This document shows, piece after piece, positions 33,414 to 42,900 of a stretch of DNA of 48,300 nt (position 1 is its first letter; the number at the start of each line of letters is the position of its first letter). The DNA is from Pseudomonadota bacterium (lineage in GTDB: Bacteria; Pseudomonadota; Gammaproteobacteria; Burkholderiales; Burkholderiaceae_C): assembly GCA_018240325.1 (NCBI GenBank), contig JAFEFZ010000265.1:1-48300 (forward strand). The letters run 5' to 3'. The notes under the pieces were generated by a model that was not told the DNA's origin, did not search any database, and saw only the letters and a program-made list of their open reading frames with translations. The position numbers and the translations under genes were made by a program.

Positions 33414-34602
33414 GCGGCGCCAGCCCCGCGCTGTCCGGCGGCAGACCGGTGCGGGCCCGCGACCCCAGCCCCAGCCACGGCCGCAGCCGGCCGCTGCGGC
33501 GCGCCAGTTGCCATGCGGCGAAGCCGCCGCCGAAAGTCAGCCCGACGATCAGCAGCGCCTCCAGACCCGCCGGCAAGGCCAGCGGGCGCAGCGCCACGGC
33601 CGCGCCGACGATGATCGTCTGGTGCACCAGGTACAGCGGGTACACGGCTTCGGTCAACGCTGCACGCCAGCGGTGGTCGCGGTTCAAGTGGCGGCGCGCG
33701 AAGCCGAGGGCAGCGGCCACGCCGCCCCACTGCGCGGCGGCGAAGGCCAGGCGCACCGGCGCGCGCCAGAGCTCGGGCACCGCCGGCCAGCCGGGCAGCC
33801 ATGCGGGCACGATCACCAGCACCAGCCAGCCGGCCAGGCCCAGCGCCAGCGCCGGCCAGCGCAGCGCTGAAAGCGCATCGAGCAGCGCGCGGCGGCGTGC
33901 GAGCAGCACGCCGAACGCGAACATCGCGCCGTAGCTGGCGTGCGCCGCCCAGTCGCCGAACAGCGCGTGGGTCTCGGGCAGCTGCGGGAACAGCCCCAGG
34001 CGCAGGCCGCCGAACAGCAGCAGCGGCGCCAGCAGCAGCCGCCGGCCCGCCAGCCGGGCCAGCGCATCGGCGATGCGCCGCAGACCCGCGTGCGGCAGCA
34101 GCCGCAGCGCCGCCAGCAGCAGCATCGTGTACACCCACAGATAGGGCAGGAACCACAGGTGGTTCCAGGTGGGCAGGATCAGGCATTCCCTGGCGCTGCA
34201 GAAGCCCGTGTAGGCGCTGAAGTACAGGCGCAGGAAGTCGAGGTAGCCGCCGTCGTAGCCGAACTGCTCGCGCACCTGCAGCCAGGCCTGCGGCGGCACG
34301 ACCACCGCCATCCCGAACAGCAGCGGCAGCAGCAGCCGCTTCGAGCGCTCGCGCGCCAGCGCGGCGCGGCCGAGCATCAGCCCGGTGGCCAGCCCCGAGA
34401 CCACGAACAGCAGGCTCATGCGCCACGGGTTGGTGAGGCGCATCAGCGGCTCGAGCGCGGCGTAGGTCGGCGCGTGTTTGACGTGCCAGCCCCAGGGCAC
34501 GTAATACATCCCGACGTGGTAGAGCACCAGCAGCGCAAAGGCGCCGATGCGCAGCCAGTCGGCGAAGACCAGGCGTTGTGCGGGCAGGGGATCGAACTTC
34601 AT
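33394..34602 (-). CDS. membrane acyltransferase (acyltransferase-3 family)
   Basis: A 402-residue integral inner-membrane protein with about ten hydrophobic segments. The N-terminal motif FADWLRIGAFALLVLYHVGMYY contains the conserved His of OafA/OpgC-type acyltransferases, which transfer acetyl or succinyl groups to envelope glycans. The C-terminal helices include YPLYLVHQTIIVGAAVAL, also typical. The ATG at 34602 gives the classical start (MKFDPLPAQR). It converges on the flavoenzyme gene with a 20-base overlap and is divergent from the methyltransferase. Confidence 0.88.
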   Translation of the reverse strand: MKFDPLPAQRLVFADWLRIGAFALLVLYHVGMYYVPWGWHVKHAPTYAALEPLMRLTNPWRMSLLFVVSGLATGLMLGRAALARERSKRLLLPLLFGMAVVVPPQAWLQVREQFGYDGGYLDFLRLYFSAYTGFCSARECLILPTWNHLWFLPYLWVYTMLLLAALRLLPHAGLRRIADALARLAGRRLLLAPLLLFGGLRLGLFPQLPETHALFGDWAAHASYGAMFAFGVLLARRRALLDALSALRWPALALGLAGWLVLVIVPAWLPGWPAVPELWRAPVRLAFAAAQWGGVAAALGFARRHLNRDHRWRAALTEAVYPLYLVHQTIIVGAAVALRPLALPAGLEALLIVGLTFGGGFAAWQLARRSGRLRPWLGLGSRARTGLPPDSAGLAPLNPARR

Positions 34603-34728
34603 CGCGCCAGCGTAGGCCGACACTTCCGCGCGGGCGAGAGGATTGGGGCGAAACGCGCCGTGCGTGGGGCAAGGCAGCCGGCAAGCGCTCAAGGGCTTCA
34701 CGGACCGACCGGGCGCGATCTCAGGCGC

Positions 34729-34758
34729 TGGACAGAACGACGTCCAGACGTCTATGAT
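34729..34758 (+). promoter_or_regulatory. promoter and candidate operator of the DNA methyltransferase
   Basis: TGGACA (34729-34734) and TATGAT (34753-34758) are separated by 18 bases, each one mismatch from the sigma70 consensus. The spacer contains GACGTC-CA-GACGTC (34739-34752), a double palindrome. A third GACGTC is at 34795-34800, inside the coding start, as CAGACGTC identical to 34745-34752. Confidence 0.55.
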
Positions 34759-34784
34759 GCTGTACCTTCATCCAGTCTTCAACC

Positions 34785-35927
34785 ATGCCACGCAGACGTC
34801 CCGGGCAGGTGCGCGATGCGATCGTCCAGGTACTCGAGCGCAGCCCACGCGGCGCGGCGGTTGCCGAGGTGTGCTCGCAAGTGTCGCAGCTGATCGGTGA
34901 AGCGGTGCCGCCCTCGTCGGTGCGCTCGTACCTGCGGTTGAACACGCCCGAGCTGTTCGCCCGCTCCGAGCGCGGCCAGTATGTCCTCGCCGGTTTTGCC
35001 GTCGACGAGCCTGCCGCCAGGGCTATCCCCGAACCCGCGCAGGCGCAACACCGCATCGGCCGCGCCCGCCTGGTGCAGGCCGACTGCATCGAGTGGCTGG
35101 CGCAGCAGCCGCGCCGGTCGATCCATGCCGTCGTCACCGATCCGCCCTACGGGCTGGTCGAATACACCGCCGCTGAGCAGCGCAAGCTGCGTGCCGGTCG
35201 CGGCGGCGTGTGGCGCATCCCGCCGAGCTTCGACGGCGCCAAGCGCTCGCCGCTGCCGCGCTTCACGGTGCTGACTGCCACCGACCTCGACGCGCTCGAC
35301 CGCTTCTTCGACGACTGGGCGCGCGCGCTGCTGGAAGTACTGGTGCCCGGAGCGAACGTGGTGGTGGCGAGCAACCCGCTGCTCTCGCACCGCGTGTCGA
35401 ACGCGCTTGCCCGCGCCGGGCTCGAGCGGCGCGGCGAACTGGTGCGCCTGGTAATGACGATGCGCGGAGGCGACCGCCCCAAGCACGCCCATGTCGAGTT
35501 CGACGGCGTCAGCGTGATGCCGCGCTCGATGTGGGAGCCCTGGCTGCTGTTCCGCCGTCCGCTCGAAGGCCGGGTGCAGGACAACTTGCGCCGCTGGGGC
35601 ACTGGCGGGTTCAGGCGTATCGGCGACGACAAGCCCTTCGGCGACGTCATCGCCTCGTCGCCGACCCGCGCTGCCGAGCGCAAGCTCGCCAACCACCCGA
35701 GCCTGAAGCCGCAGGCCTTCCTGCGCCAACTGGTGCGCGGTGTGCTGCCGCTCGGGCAGGGCGTGGTGCTCGACCCGTTCGCCGGCTCGGGGTCGACCCT
35801 CGCTGCGGCCGAAGCCGTGGGCTACGACAGCATCGGCGTCGAGCGCGACGCCGAGTACTTCGCACTCGCGGTGCAGGCGATCCCGCGGCTGGCGGCGATG
35901 CCCGTGCCGGCTGGTCAGGCGCGGTAA
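34785..35927 (+). CDS. type II DNA methyltransferase with N-terminal helix-turn-helix-like domain
   Basis: A 380-residue amino-methyltransferase of the beta class: motif IV DPPY (119-122) precedes motif I FAGSGS (332-337), followed by IGVERDAEYF. DPPY favours N6-adenine but N4-cytosine is possible. The first 70 or so residues (VRDAIVQVLERSPRGAAVAEV, then VRSYLRLNTPELFARSERGQYVL) look like a winged helix and could bind DNA or the enzyme's own promoter. The specificity is unknown. The gene is convergent with a PD-(D/E)XK nuclease gene, 3' ends overlapping by 13 bases, so this is very likely the protective half of a restriction-modification system. There is no clear ribosome site. Confidence 0.88.
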   Translation: MPRRRPGQVRDAIVQVLERSPRGAAVAEVCSQVSQLIGEAVPPSSVRSYLRLNTPELFARSERGQYVLAGFAVDEPAARAIPEPAQAQHRIGRARLVQADCIEWLAQQPRRSIHAVVTDPPYGLVEYTAAEQRKLRAGRGGVWRIPPSFDGAKRSPLPRFTVLTATDLDALDRFFDDWARALLEVLVPGANVVVASNPLLSHRVSNALARAGLERRGELVRLVMTMRGGDRPKHAHVEFDGVSVMPRSMWEPWLLFRRPLEGRVQDNLRRWGTGGFRRIGDDKPFGDVIASSPTRAAERKLANHPSLKPQAFLRQLVRGVLPLGQGVVLDPFAGSGSTLAAAEAVGYDSIGVERDAEYFALAVQAIPRLAAMPVPAGQAR

Positions 35928-36523
35928 ATCCAGGACTGGCGCAGCTTCGAGATACCCTGCGCGTGCAGGGTCGCGGTGCGCGTGCCGAGTTCGCCACGCT
36001 CGTTGCGCCTGAAGTCGGCGACCGTGACGTAGCCGAGATAGATCTCGGTGAAGCTCATCGCTCGCCGCTCGCGCGCCGGCTCGGTGGCGTTGTCGACGCC
36101 GTAGACGAACACGCACATCCACTGCTCGCGCGCGCCATGCGTGTCGACCGCGCCGCCAGTCTTCCGCGTGGTCTTGATCTCGATACCCTTGTCGCCGGCC
36201 TTGACCGCGTTGCCGGCGTACTCGCCCTTCAGGACCAGGTCCGGGTGGCCGTTGAAGTACTGGTTCACGACCAGCGCGCGCGAATGTTTGGCGAGACTCG
36301 CGGTCAGCATGTCGGACAGCACGCCGGACATGATCGCCGGGCGCAGGGTGTCGTCGAGCCGGTCCAGGCCCTTGGCCTCCAGGCCGGTGTTGACGTCGTG
36401 GAGGAAGTCGTACACGTCCTGCACTGCTGCGCGGATGTCGTCGAGCCGGAGTTCGTACGGCAGCACCGCGAGCGGGTTGAACTTCGACGGATCGAGGGCG
36501 TTGCGCTTGACCACCATGGGCAT
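35915..36523 (-). CDS. probable type II restriction endonuclease, PD-(D/E)XK fold
   Basis: A 202-residue protein that I do not recognise by name. It contains HPDLVLKGEYAGNAVKAG and then IEIKTTRKTGG; P94-D95 and E115-x-K117 form a PD-x19-ExK nuclease site. The conserved-looking C-terminal block is DTHGAREQWMCVFVYGVDN and TEIYLGYVTVADF. It is placed tail to tail with the methyltransferase (13-base overlap), the usual arrangement of type II pairs, so restriction activity is a strong inference. The ATG at 36523 is one of two candidates; 36517 is the other. Recognition sequence unknown. Confidence 0.75.
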   Translation of the reverse strand: MPMVVKRNALDPSKFNPLAVLPYELRLDDIRAAVQDVYDFLHDVNTGLEAKGLDRLDDTLRPAIMSGVLSDMLTASLAKHSRALVVNQYFNGHPDLVLKGEYAGNAVKAGDKGIEIKTTRKTGGAVDTHGAREQWMCVFVYGVDNATEPARERRAMSFTEIYLGYVTVADFRRNERGELGTRTATLHAQGISKLRQSWIYRA

Positions 36524-36681
36524 GTTTCGCTTTGCTGCCGGCGTTCGGACTGGTCGTCGTCCGCGGCGCGATCGACGGCGGCGCATGATAGGGCGCGGGC
36601 CGGCGACGCATCTCGCGTGTTGGGCCTGGCTCTGCGCAATTGCGCGGGGCTCCTGCCTTTCGGGGCTCGGGTTGTCTGCGT

Positions 36682-37401
36682 TCACACCCCGAGCGCCCGC
36701 CGCAGCCCCTCGCGCCAGGGCCGGCTGCAAGCCAGGCGCGTGCCGTCGCGCAGCGCCACCGTCGCATTGCCGCGGCCGGCGGCCTCGACCGCGCTGACCG
36801 CGGCCAGCGCCACCGCGCGGCTGCGGTGGATGCGCACGAAGCCCGGGCCCAGGTCGGCGAGCAGGCCGTCCAGCGTGCGCCGCAGCAGGTGCATGCGCTG
36901 CGCGCCGTGCAGTTCGACGTAGTTGTCGGCCGCCTGCAGCCACAGCAGTTCGCTGCAGTCGATGACGTGCAGCTGCCCGCGCTCGGCCACCACCAGCCGC
37001 GCCGGCGCCGGCCGCGCCGCGGCCTGCGGCCGGCGCTGGCGGATACGCGCCACCGCACGCGCCAGCCGGGCCGGGTCGACCGGCTTGAGCAGGTAGTCCA
37101 GCGCGGCGGCGTCGAAGGCGGGCAGCGCGTAGTCGTCGTAGGCGGTGACGAAAACCACCGCCGGGCCGCCTTGCGCCGCATCGGGCAACGACGCGGCGAC
37201 GTCCAGGCCGCTCAGCTCGGGCATTTGCACGTCCAGCAGCAGCGCGTCGGGCCGCAGCGATTCGGCCAGCGCCAGTGCCTGCAGGCCGCTGCCGGCCTCG
37301 CCCACCACCTGCACGCCGGGCAGCGCGGCCAGCAGGCGCCGCAGCCGCGCGCGCGCCGGCGGTTCGTCGTCGACGACCAGCAGGCGCAGCGGCTCAGCCA
37401 T
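36682..37401 (-). CDS. LytTR-family response regulator
   Basis: A 239-residue cytoplasmic response regulator. The receiver domain has the acidic pair D11-D12, phosphoacceptor D57 in LLLDVQMPE, and K106 in YLLKPVD. The C-terminal LytTR DNA-binding domain (about 135-235) shows LQAADNYVELH and FVRIHRSRAVAL. It regulates transcription on phosphorylation by its partner kinase. Its start overlaps the kinase gene by 8 bases, so the two are co-expressed. Targets are unknown, but the upstream RND efflux operon runs in the same direction and is a candidate. Confidence 0.92.
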   Translation of the reverse strand: MAEPLRLLVVDDEPPARARLRRLLAALPGVQVVGEAGSGLQALALAESLRPDALLLDVQMPELSGLDVAASLPDAAQGGPAVVFVTAYDDYALPAFDAAALDYLLKPVDPARLARAVARIRQRRPQAAARPAPARLVVAERGQLHVIDCSELLWLQAADNYVELHGAQRMHLLRRTLDGLLADLGPGFVRIHRSRAVALAAVSAVEAAGRGNATVALRDGTRLACSRPWREGLRRALGV

Positions 37402-38464
37402 GCGCGGGCAGCTCCAGCCGCGCGACGCAGCCGCCGCCCGCGCGCGGCTCCAGGCGCAGCGATGCGGCCTCGCCGTAGAGCGAGCGCAGGCGCTGGCGCA
37501 GGTTGTCCAGCGCGACGCCGTGGCTTGTCGCATCGGCGCCGAGCGGCCCAGGCCCGTCGTCGGTGACGCTGACGACCAAACGGCCGCCCTCGACGCGCGC
37601 GGTGATGCGCAGCGTGGTGAGCGCGGCGCGCGGCTCGACCGCGTGCACGAAGGCGTTCTCCAGCAGCGGCTGCAGCGACAGCGCCGGCACCTCGATGGCC
37701 GGCGCGGCGCCGACGTCCCACAGCAGCCGCACGCGATCGGCGCCGAAGCGCTGCTGCATCAGCTCGGCGTAGCTGCGCGCCAGCGCCAGCTCGTCGGCCA
37801 GCGGGTGCAGCGGCCGGCGCGCGGCCTGGGTGGCGGCGCGCAGCAGCGTCGACAGCCGCAGCAGCGCGGCGTCGGCGGCGTCGGCATCGGCGTGCACCAG
37901 GCCGGCGATGGTGTTGAGCGCGTTGTGCAGGAAGTGCGGCTGCATCTGCTGCGTCAGCTGCGCCAGCCGCGCCTCGCTGGTCAGGCGCTCGAGGCGTTCG
38001 GCGCGCAGCCGCTCGGCGGCCATCGCCTGGTGCGAGCGCAGCGCGAACACGACGCCGGCGAACAGCAGGTAGAAGACCGCGAACTTCAACCCCTCGTAGG
38101 CCAGCACCTCGGGCCAGGGCTGGTGCGGGTAGTCCAGGCCGAAGACGGCGCGCACCGCGTGGCGCATGCCGTAGAGCAGCGCGACGAAGGCCAGCGCGAC
38201 CAGCGGCGTCCAGCGCAGCACGCGCCAGAACCAGTGCGCCGGGCGGCCCAGCCAGGGGTCGTCCCGCGGCGTCAGGCGCCAGCGCCAGACCGCCACTGCG
38301 GTGGCCGCGAGCATCGACGAGACTTCGTAGAACAGCGGCCAGGGCGCGAGCGGCTGCCCTGCATACCAGCGTTCCTGCAGGCCGACCAGCACCATCAGCA
38401 GGCAGAAGGCCGCCCAGACCGCCGCCAGGCGCGGCGTGATCGGGGCAGGGGCGGCGTTCGCCAT
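37394..38464 (-). CDS. LytS-type sensor histidine kinase
   Basis: A 356-residue membrane sensor kinase. Four hydrophobic segments (about 12-29, 43-60, 84-103, 124-142) precede a short coiled region and the His_kinase domain. The phosphoacceptor is H177 in QMQPHFLHNALNTIAGL, and the ATP-binding part carries QPLLENAFVHAVEP and DDGPGP. It is the partner of the LytTR regulator, with which it overlaps. The signal is unknown. It begins 53 bases after the efflux outer-membrane gene, so it may be part of the same transcript. Confidence 0.92.
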   Translation of the reverse strand: MANAAPAPITPRLAAVWAAFCLLMVLVGLQERWYAGQPLAPWPLFYEVSSMLAATAVAVWRWRLTPRDDPWLGRPAHWFWRVLRWTPLVALAFVALLYGMRHAVRAVFGLDYPHQPWPEVLAYEGLKFAVFYLLFAGVVFALRSHQAMAAERLRAERLERLTSEARLAQLTQQMQPHFLHNALNTIAGLVHADADAADAALLRLSTLLRAATQAARRPLHPLADELALARSYAELMQQRFGADRVRLLWDVGAAPAIEVPALSLQPLLENAFVHAVEPRAALTTLRITARVEGGRLVVSVTDDGPGPLGADATSHGVALDNLRQRLRSLYGEAASLRLEPRAGGGCVARLELPAHG

Positions 38465-38517
38465 CGTGCCGATGATGCACGCCGGCGCCGCCGCGCGGCA
38501 GCCCGGCCGGGCCGCCG

Positions 38518-39948
38518 TCAGTCGGCGGCTTCCTTCCAGCCGCCGCCCAGCACCTTGTACAGCGTCACCAGGTTCTGCTGCTGCGCGGCCTGCGCGACGA
38601 TGGTGGCCTGCTGCGTGGTGAACAGCGAGCGCTGCGCGTCGAGCACGTCCAGGAAGCTGGCGATGCCGTTGCGAAAGCGCAGCTCGGCCAGATCGGAGCG
38701 CTTCTGCTCGGCCGCGGTCTGCGCCTGCTGCGCGCGCAACTGCTCGCCGTAGGTGGCGCGCCCGGCCAGCGCGTCGGCCACTTCGCGGAAGGCCGCCTGG
38801 ATCGAGCGCTGGTACAGCGCCACCGCGATGTCGCGGTCGGCCTCGCTCATCTGCAGGTTGGCGCGGTTGGCGCCGGCATCGAAGATCGGCAGCGTGATGC
38901 GCGGCGCGAATTGCCAGGCACCGTTGCTGAACAGGTCGCCGAGGCCGGCGCTGGCCACGCCGGCGCTGGCGGTGAGCGTGATGCGCGGGAAGAAGGCGGC
39001 GCGCGCGGCGCCGATGTTGGCGTTGGCTGCCTGGAGCTGGTGTTCGGCCTGCCGGATGTCGGGGCGGCGCTCGAGCAGCTGCGACGGCAGGCCGGCCGGC
39101 AGGTCGGCCAGCAGGCCCTGCTGCGCCAGCGGCAGCGCCGCCGGCAGGTCGGCCGGCAGCGGCCGCCCCACCAGCAGCACCAGCGCGTTCCGGCCCTGCG
39201 CGAGCTGGCGCTGCAGCAGCGCCACCGCCGCGCGCGCGCCCTCGACCAGCGTTTCGGCCTGCGCCAGGTCGTACTCCGACAGCGTGCCGTTGTCGAACAT
39301 CAGCCGCAGCAGCCGGAAGCCTTCGACACGCGAGTCCAGCGTCCGGCGCGCCACCGCGAGCTGCTCCTCGTCGGCCAGCAGCGCCAGGTAGGTGTTGGCC
39401 ACCGCCGCGACCAGGCTGATCTGAGCCGCCTTGCGCGCCTCTTCGCTGGCGAAGAACTGCTGCAGCGCGGCGTCGGTGAGGCTGCGCACGCGCCCGAACA
39501 GGTCGAGCTCCCAGCCGGTGACGCTCAGGCCGGCGGTGTAGAAGCTGTGGCTGCCCTTGCCGTCGGCGCCCGGCTGGTACAGCCCGGTGGCGCCGAGCAT
39601 CAGCGTCGGGAACAGCTGCGAGCGCTGGATCTGGTATTGCGCGCGCACGCGCTCGATGTTCAGCACCGCCACGCGCAGGTCGCGGTTGTCCTGCAGCGAC
39701 AGCTCGATCAGCGCCTTGAGCCGCGGGTCGACGAAGAACTGCTGCCAGTCGATGTCGGCGGCGGGCGGCACGGCGGCAGCCGCCGTTGCGGCGGCCGGCG
39801 CGGCCGCAGCAGCCGTTTGCGCTGCCGGCACGGCGTCGGGGTAGCTTGCCGCCACCGGCGCCGCCGGGCGCTCGTAGGGCGGCGCCATCGACGCGCAACC
39901 GCCCAGCAGCAGGGCCATGCCGGCCAGAAGTGCCCGCCCGACCATCAT
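38518..39948 (-). CDS. outer-membrane efflux lipoprotein (OprM/NodT family)
   Basis: A 476-residue outer-membrane channel for tripartite efflux. It has a lipobox LLLGGC with Cys18, an Ala/Pro-rich linker (about 40-62), and two TolC-like repeats with motifs such as IDWQQFFVDPRLKALIELSLQDNRDLR and RRPDIRQAEHQLQAANANIGAARA. It forms a trimeric duct with the pump and adaptor encoded just upstream. The start overlaps the pump stop as ATGA, indicating coupled translation. Confidence 0.93.
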   Translation of the reverse strand: MMVGRALLAGMALLLGGCASMAPPYERPAAPVAASYPDAVPAAQTAAAAAPAAATAAAAVPPAADIDWQQFFVDPRLKALIELSLQDNRDLRVAVLNIERVRAQYQIQRSQLFPTLMLGATGLYQPGADGKGSHSFYTAGLSVTGWELDLFGRVRSLTDAALQQFFASEEARKAAQISLVAAVANTYLALLADEEQLAVARRTLDSRVEGFRLLRLMFDNGTLSEYDLAQAETLVEGARAAVALLQRQLAQGRNALVLLVGRPLPADLPAALPLAQQGLLADLPAGLPSQLLERRPDIRQAEHQLQAANANIGAARAAFFPRITLTASAGVASAGLGDLFSNGAWQFAPRITLPIFDAGANRANLQMSEADRDIAVALYQRSIQAAFREVADALAGRATYGEQLRAQQAQTAAEQKRSDLAELRFRNGIASFLDVLDAQRSLFTTQQATIVAQAAQQQNLVTLYKVLGGGWKEAAD

Positions 39949-42900
39949 CGTCCTTCCCCGGTCACGCCGTCGAGTTCGTGCGCGTGCATCTTGCGCTGGC
40001 GTTCGCTGCCCTTGAACAGGCTGCGCACCACCACGAAGAACACCGGCACGAACAGCACCGACAGCAGCACGGCGCTGATCATGCCGCCCATCACCCCGGT
40101 GCCGATCGAGCGCTGGCTGGCCGAGCCGGCACCGCTGGCGATCGCCAGCGGCAGCACGCCCAGCACGAAAGCCATCGAGGTCATCACGATCGGCCGGAAG
40201 CGCAGGTGCGCCGCCTCCAGCGCCGCCTGCGCGACGCTCTTGCCGTGGGCCTGCAGATCCTTCGCGAACTCGATGATCAGCACCGCGTTCTTCGCCGACA
40301 GGCCGATGATCGTGATCAGGCCGATCTTGAAGTACACGTCGTTGCTGTAGCCGCGCGCCTGCGTGGCCAGCACCACGCCGAGCACGCCCAGCGGCACCAC
40401 CAGCAGCACCGAGAACGGGATCGACCAGCTCTCGTACAGCGCCGCCAGGCACAGGAACACCGCCAGCAGCGAGAACGCGAACAGGTAGATCGCGGTGTCG
40501 CCCGCGATCCGCTCCTCGCGCGACTGGCCGGTCCACTCGAATCCGAAGCCGGGCGGCAGCTGCGCCGCGAGCCGCTCCATCTCGGCCATCGCGGTGCCGG
40601 TGCTGACCCCGGGCGCGGCGTCGCCGACGATGCGCATCGTCGGGTAGCCGTTGTAGCGGATCAGCTGCATCGGCCCGGTGGTCCAGTGCGGGGTCGCGAA
40701 GGCCGACAGCGGCACCAGCTGGCCGTTGCGGTTGATCGCGTTGAGCTTCAGGATGTCGTCGCCCTGCATGCGCCCGGCGGCGTCGGCCTGCACCACCACG
40801 CGCTGCAGCCGCCCCTGGCTCTGGAAGTCGTTGACGTAGGTCGAGCCGAAGGCGGTGGAGATCACCAGGTTGATCGCATCGAAGCCCACGCCCAGCGCGG
40901 CCGCCTGGTCGCGGTCGATGTCCACGCGCAGCTGCGGCGCGTCTTCCAGGCCGTCGGGGCGCACGCCCGCCAGCTGCTTGCTCTGCCCGGCCATGCCGAG
41001 CAGCTGGTTGCGCGCCGCCACGAGCGCGTCGTGGCCGTTGCCGCCGCGGTCCTGCAGGCGGAAGTTGAAGCCGCTGGCGCTGCCCAGCTCGGGGATCGGC
41101 GGCGGGCTCAACGGGAAGATGAAGGCGTCCTTGATGCCCATCAGCGCGCCGAAGGCGCGCCCCGCCAGCGCCTGTGCCGACTGCCCCGGAGCCGTCCGCT
41201 CGTGCCAGTCCTTCAGCGTGACGAAGGCGATCGCGGCGTTCTGCCCCTGGCCGGAGAAGCTGAAGCCGAGCACGCTGACCATGCTCTGGACCTCGGGCTG
41301 CTTCAGGATGTAGGCCTCGACCTGCTCCATCACCGCCAGCGCGCGGTTGGCGGTGGCGCCCGGCGGCAGCTGCACGTTGATCAGCAGGGTGCCCTGGTCC
41401 TCGTTCGGCAGGAAGGAGGTCGGCAGCCGCAGCACCAGCCAGATCACGCCGGCGACGATCGCCAGGTACACGAGCATCATGCGCAGGCCGCGGCCCACCA
41501 GCTTGCCGAGCAGGCCCTCGTAGCGCTTGGCGGTGGCGCTGAAGCCGCGGTTGAACCAGCCGAAGAAGCCGCCCTTCGCATGGTGGTGGCCGGCCTCGAC
41601 CTGCTTGAGCAGCGACGCGCACAGCGCCGGCGTCAGCGACAGCGCGAAGAAGGCCGAGAACGCGATCGCCGAGGCCATCACCACCGAGAACTGGCGGTAG
41701 ATGTTGCCGACCGCGCCGGTAAAGAAGGCCAGCGGCACGAACACCGAGACCAGCACCACCGTCACGCCGACGATCGCGCCGGAGATCTGGCCCATCGCCT
41801 TGCGCGTGGCCTCGCGCGGCGGCAGGCCTTCCTCGCTCATGATGCGCTCGACGTTCTCGACCACGACGATCGCGTCGTCGACGACGATGCCCACCACCAG
41901 CACCATGCCGAACATCGTCAGCACGTTGATCGAGTAGCCCAGCGCCAGCAGCACCGTGAAGCTGCCCAGCAGCGCCACCGGCACGACGATGGTCGGGATG
42001 ATCGTGTAGCGCCAGTTCTGCAGGAACAGGAACATCACCACGAACACCAGCGCCACCGCCTCGAGCAGCGTCTCGACCACCTTGCCGATCGAGATCTGCA
42101 CGAAGCGCGAGGTGTCGTAGGGGATCGCGTAGCTCATCCCCGGCGGGAAGAACTCCTGCAGCGCGTCCAGGCGCGCGCGCACCGCCTTGGCGGTTTCCAG
42201 CGCGTTGCCGGTGGGCGCCAGCTGCACGCCGATCCCGGTGGAAGGCTTGCCGTTCAGCCGTGCCGAGGTCGCGTAGGTCTGCGCGCCCAGCTCGATGCGC
42301 GCCACCTCGCGCAGGCGCACCGTCGAGCCGTCGGGGTTGGCGCGCAGCACGATGTTGCCGAACTGCTCGACGTTGCTGAGCTGGCCTTCGACGACGACGG
42401 TCGCGAAGATGGTCTGGTCGGCCAGGTTCGGCAGGTCGCCCAGCGTGCCCGACGACACCTGCGCGTTCTGCGCGCGGATCGCGCTGTTGACGTCGGCCAC
42501 CGACAGGCCGAAGCCGAGCAGCTTGGCCGGGTCGATCCAGATGCGCATCGCGCGCTCGGTGCCGAACAGCTGCGCCTGGCCCACGCCGGGCACGCGCTGC
42601 AGCTCGGGCAGCACGTTGCGCGCCGCGTAGTCGCCCAGCGCGATCGGGTCGTAGGCCGGGTCGGTGGAGCTCAGGATCGTGAACAGCAGGAAGTTGCTGC
42701 GCGACTTGTCCACGCGCACGCCCTGCTGCGTCACCGCCGACGGCAGCCGCGGCGTCGCGCGGCTCAGGCGGTTCTGCACGTCCACCTGCGCCAGGTCGGC
42801 GTTGGTGTTGGCCGAGTAGGTCAGCGTCAGCGAGCCGGATCCGTTGGCCTGCGCCACCGACTCCATGTAGATCAGCCCCGGCGAGCCGTTCATCTCCTGC

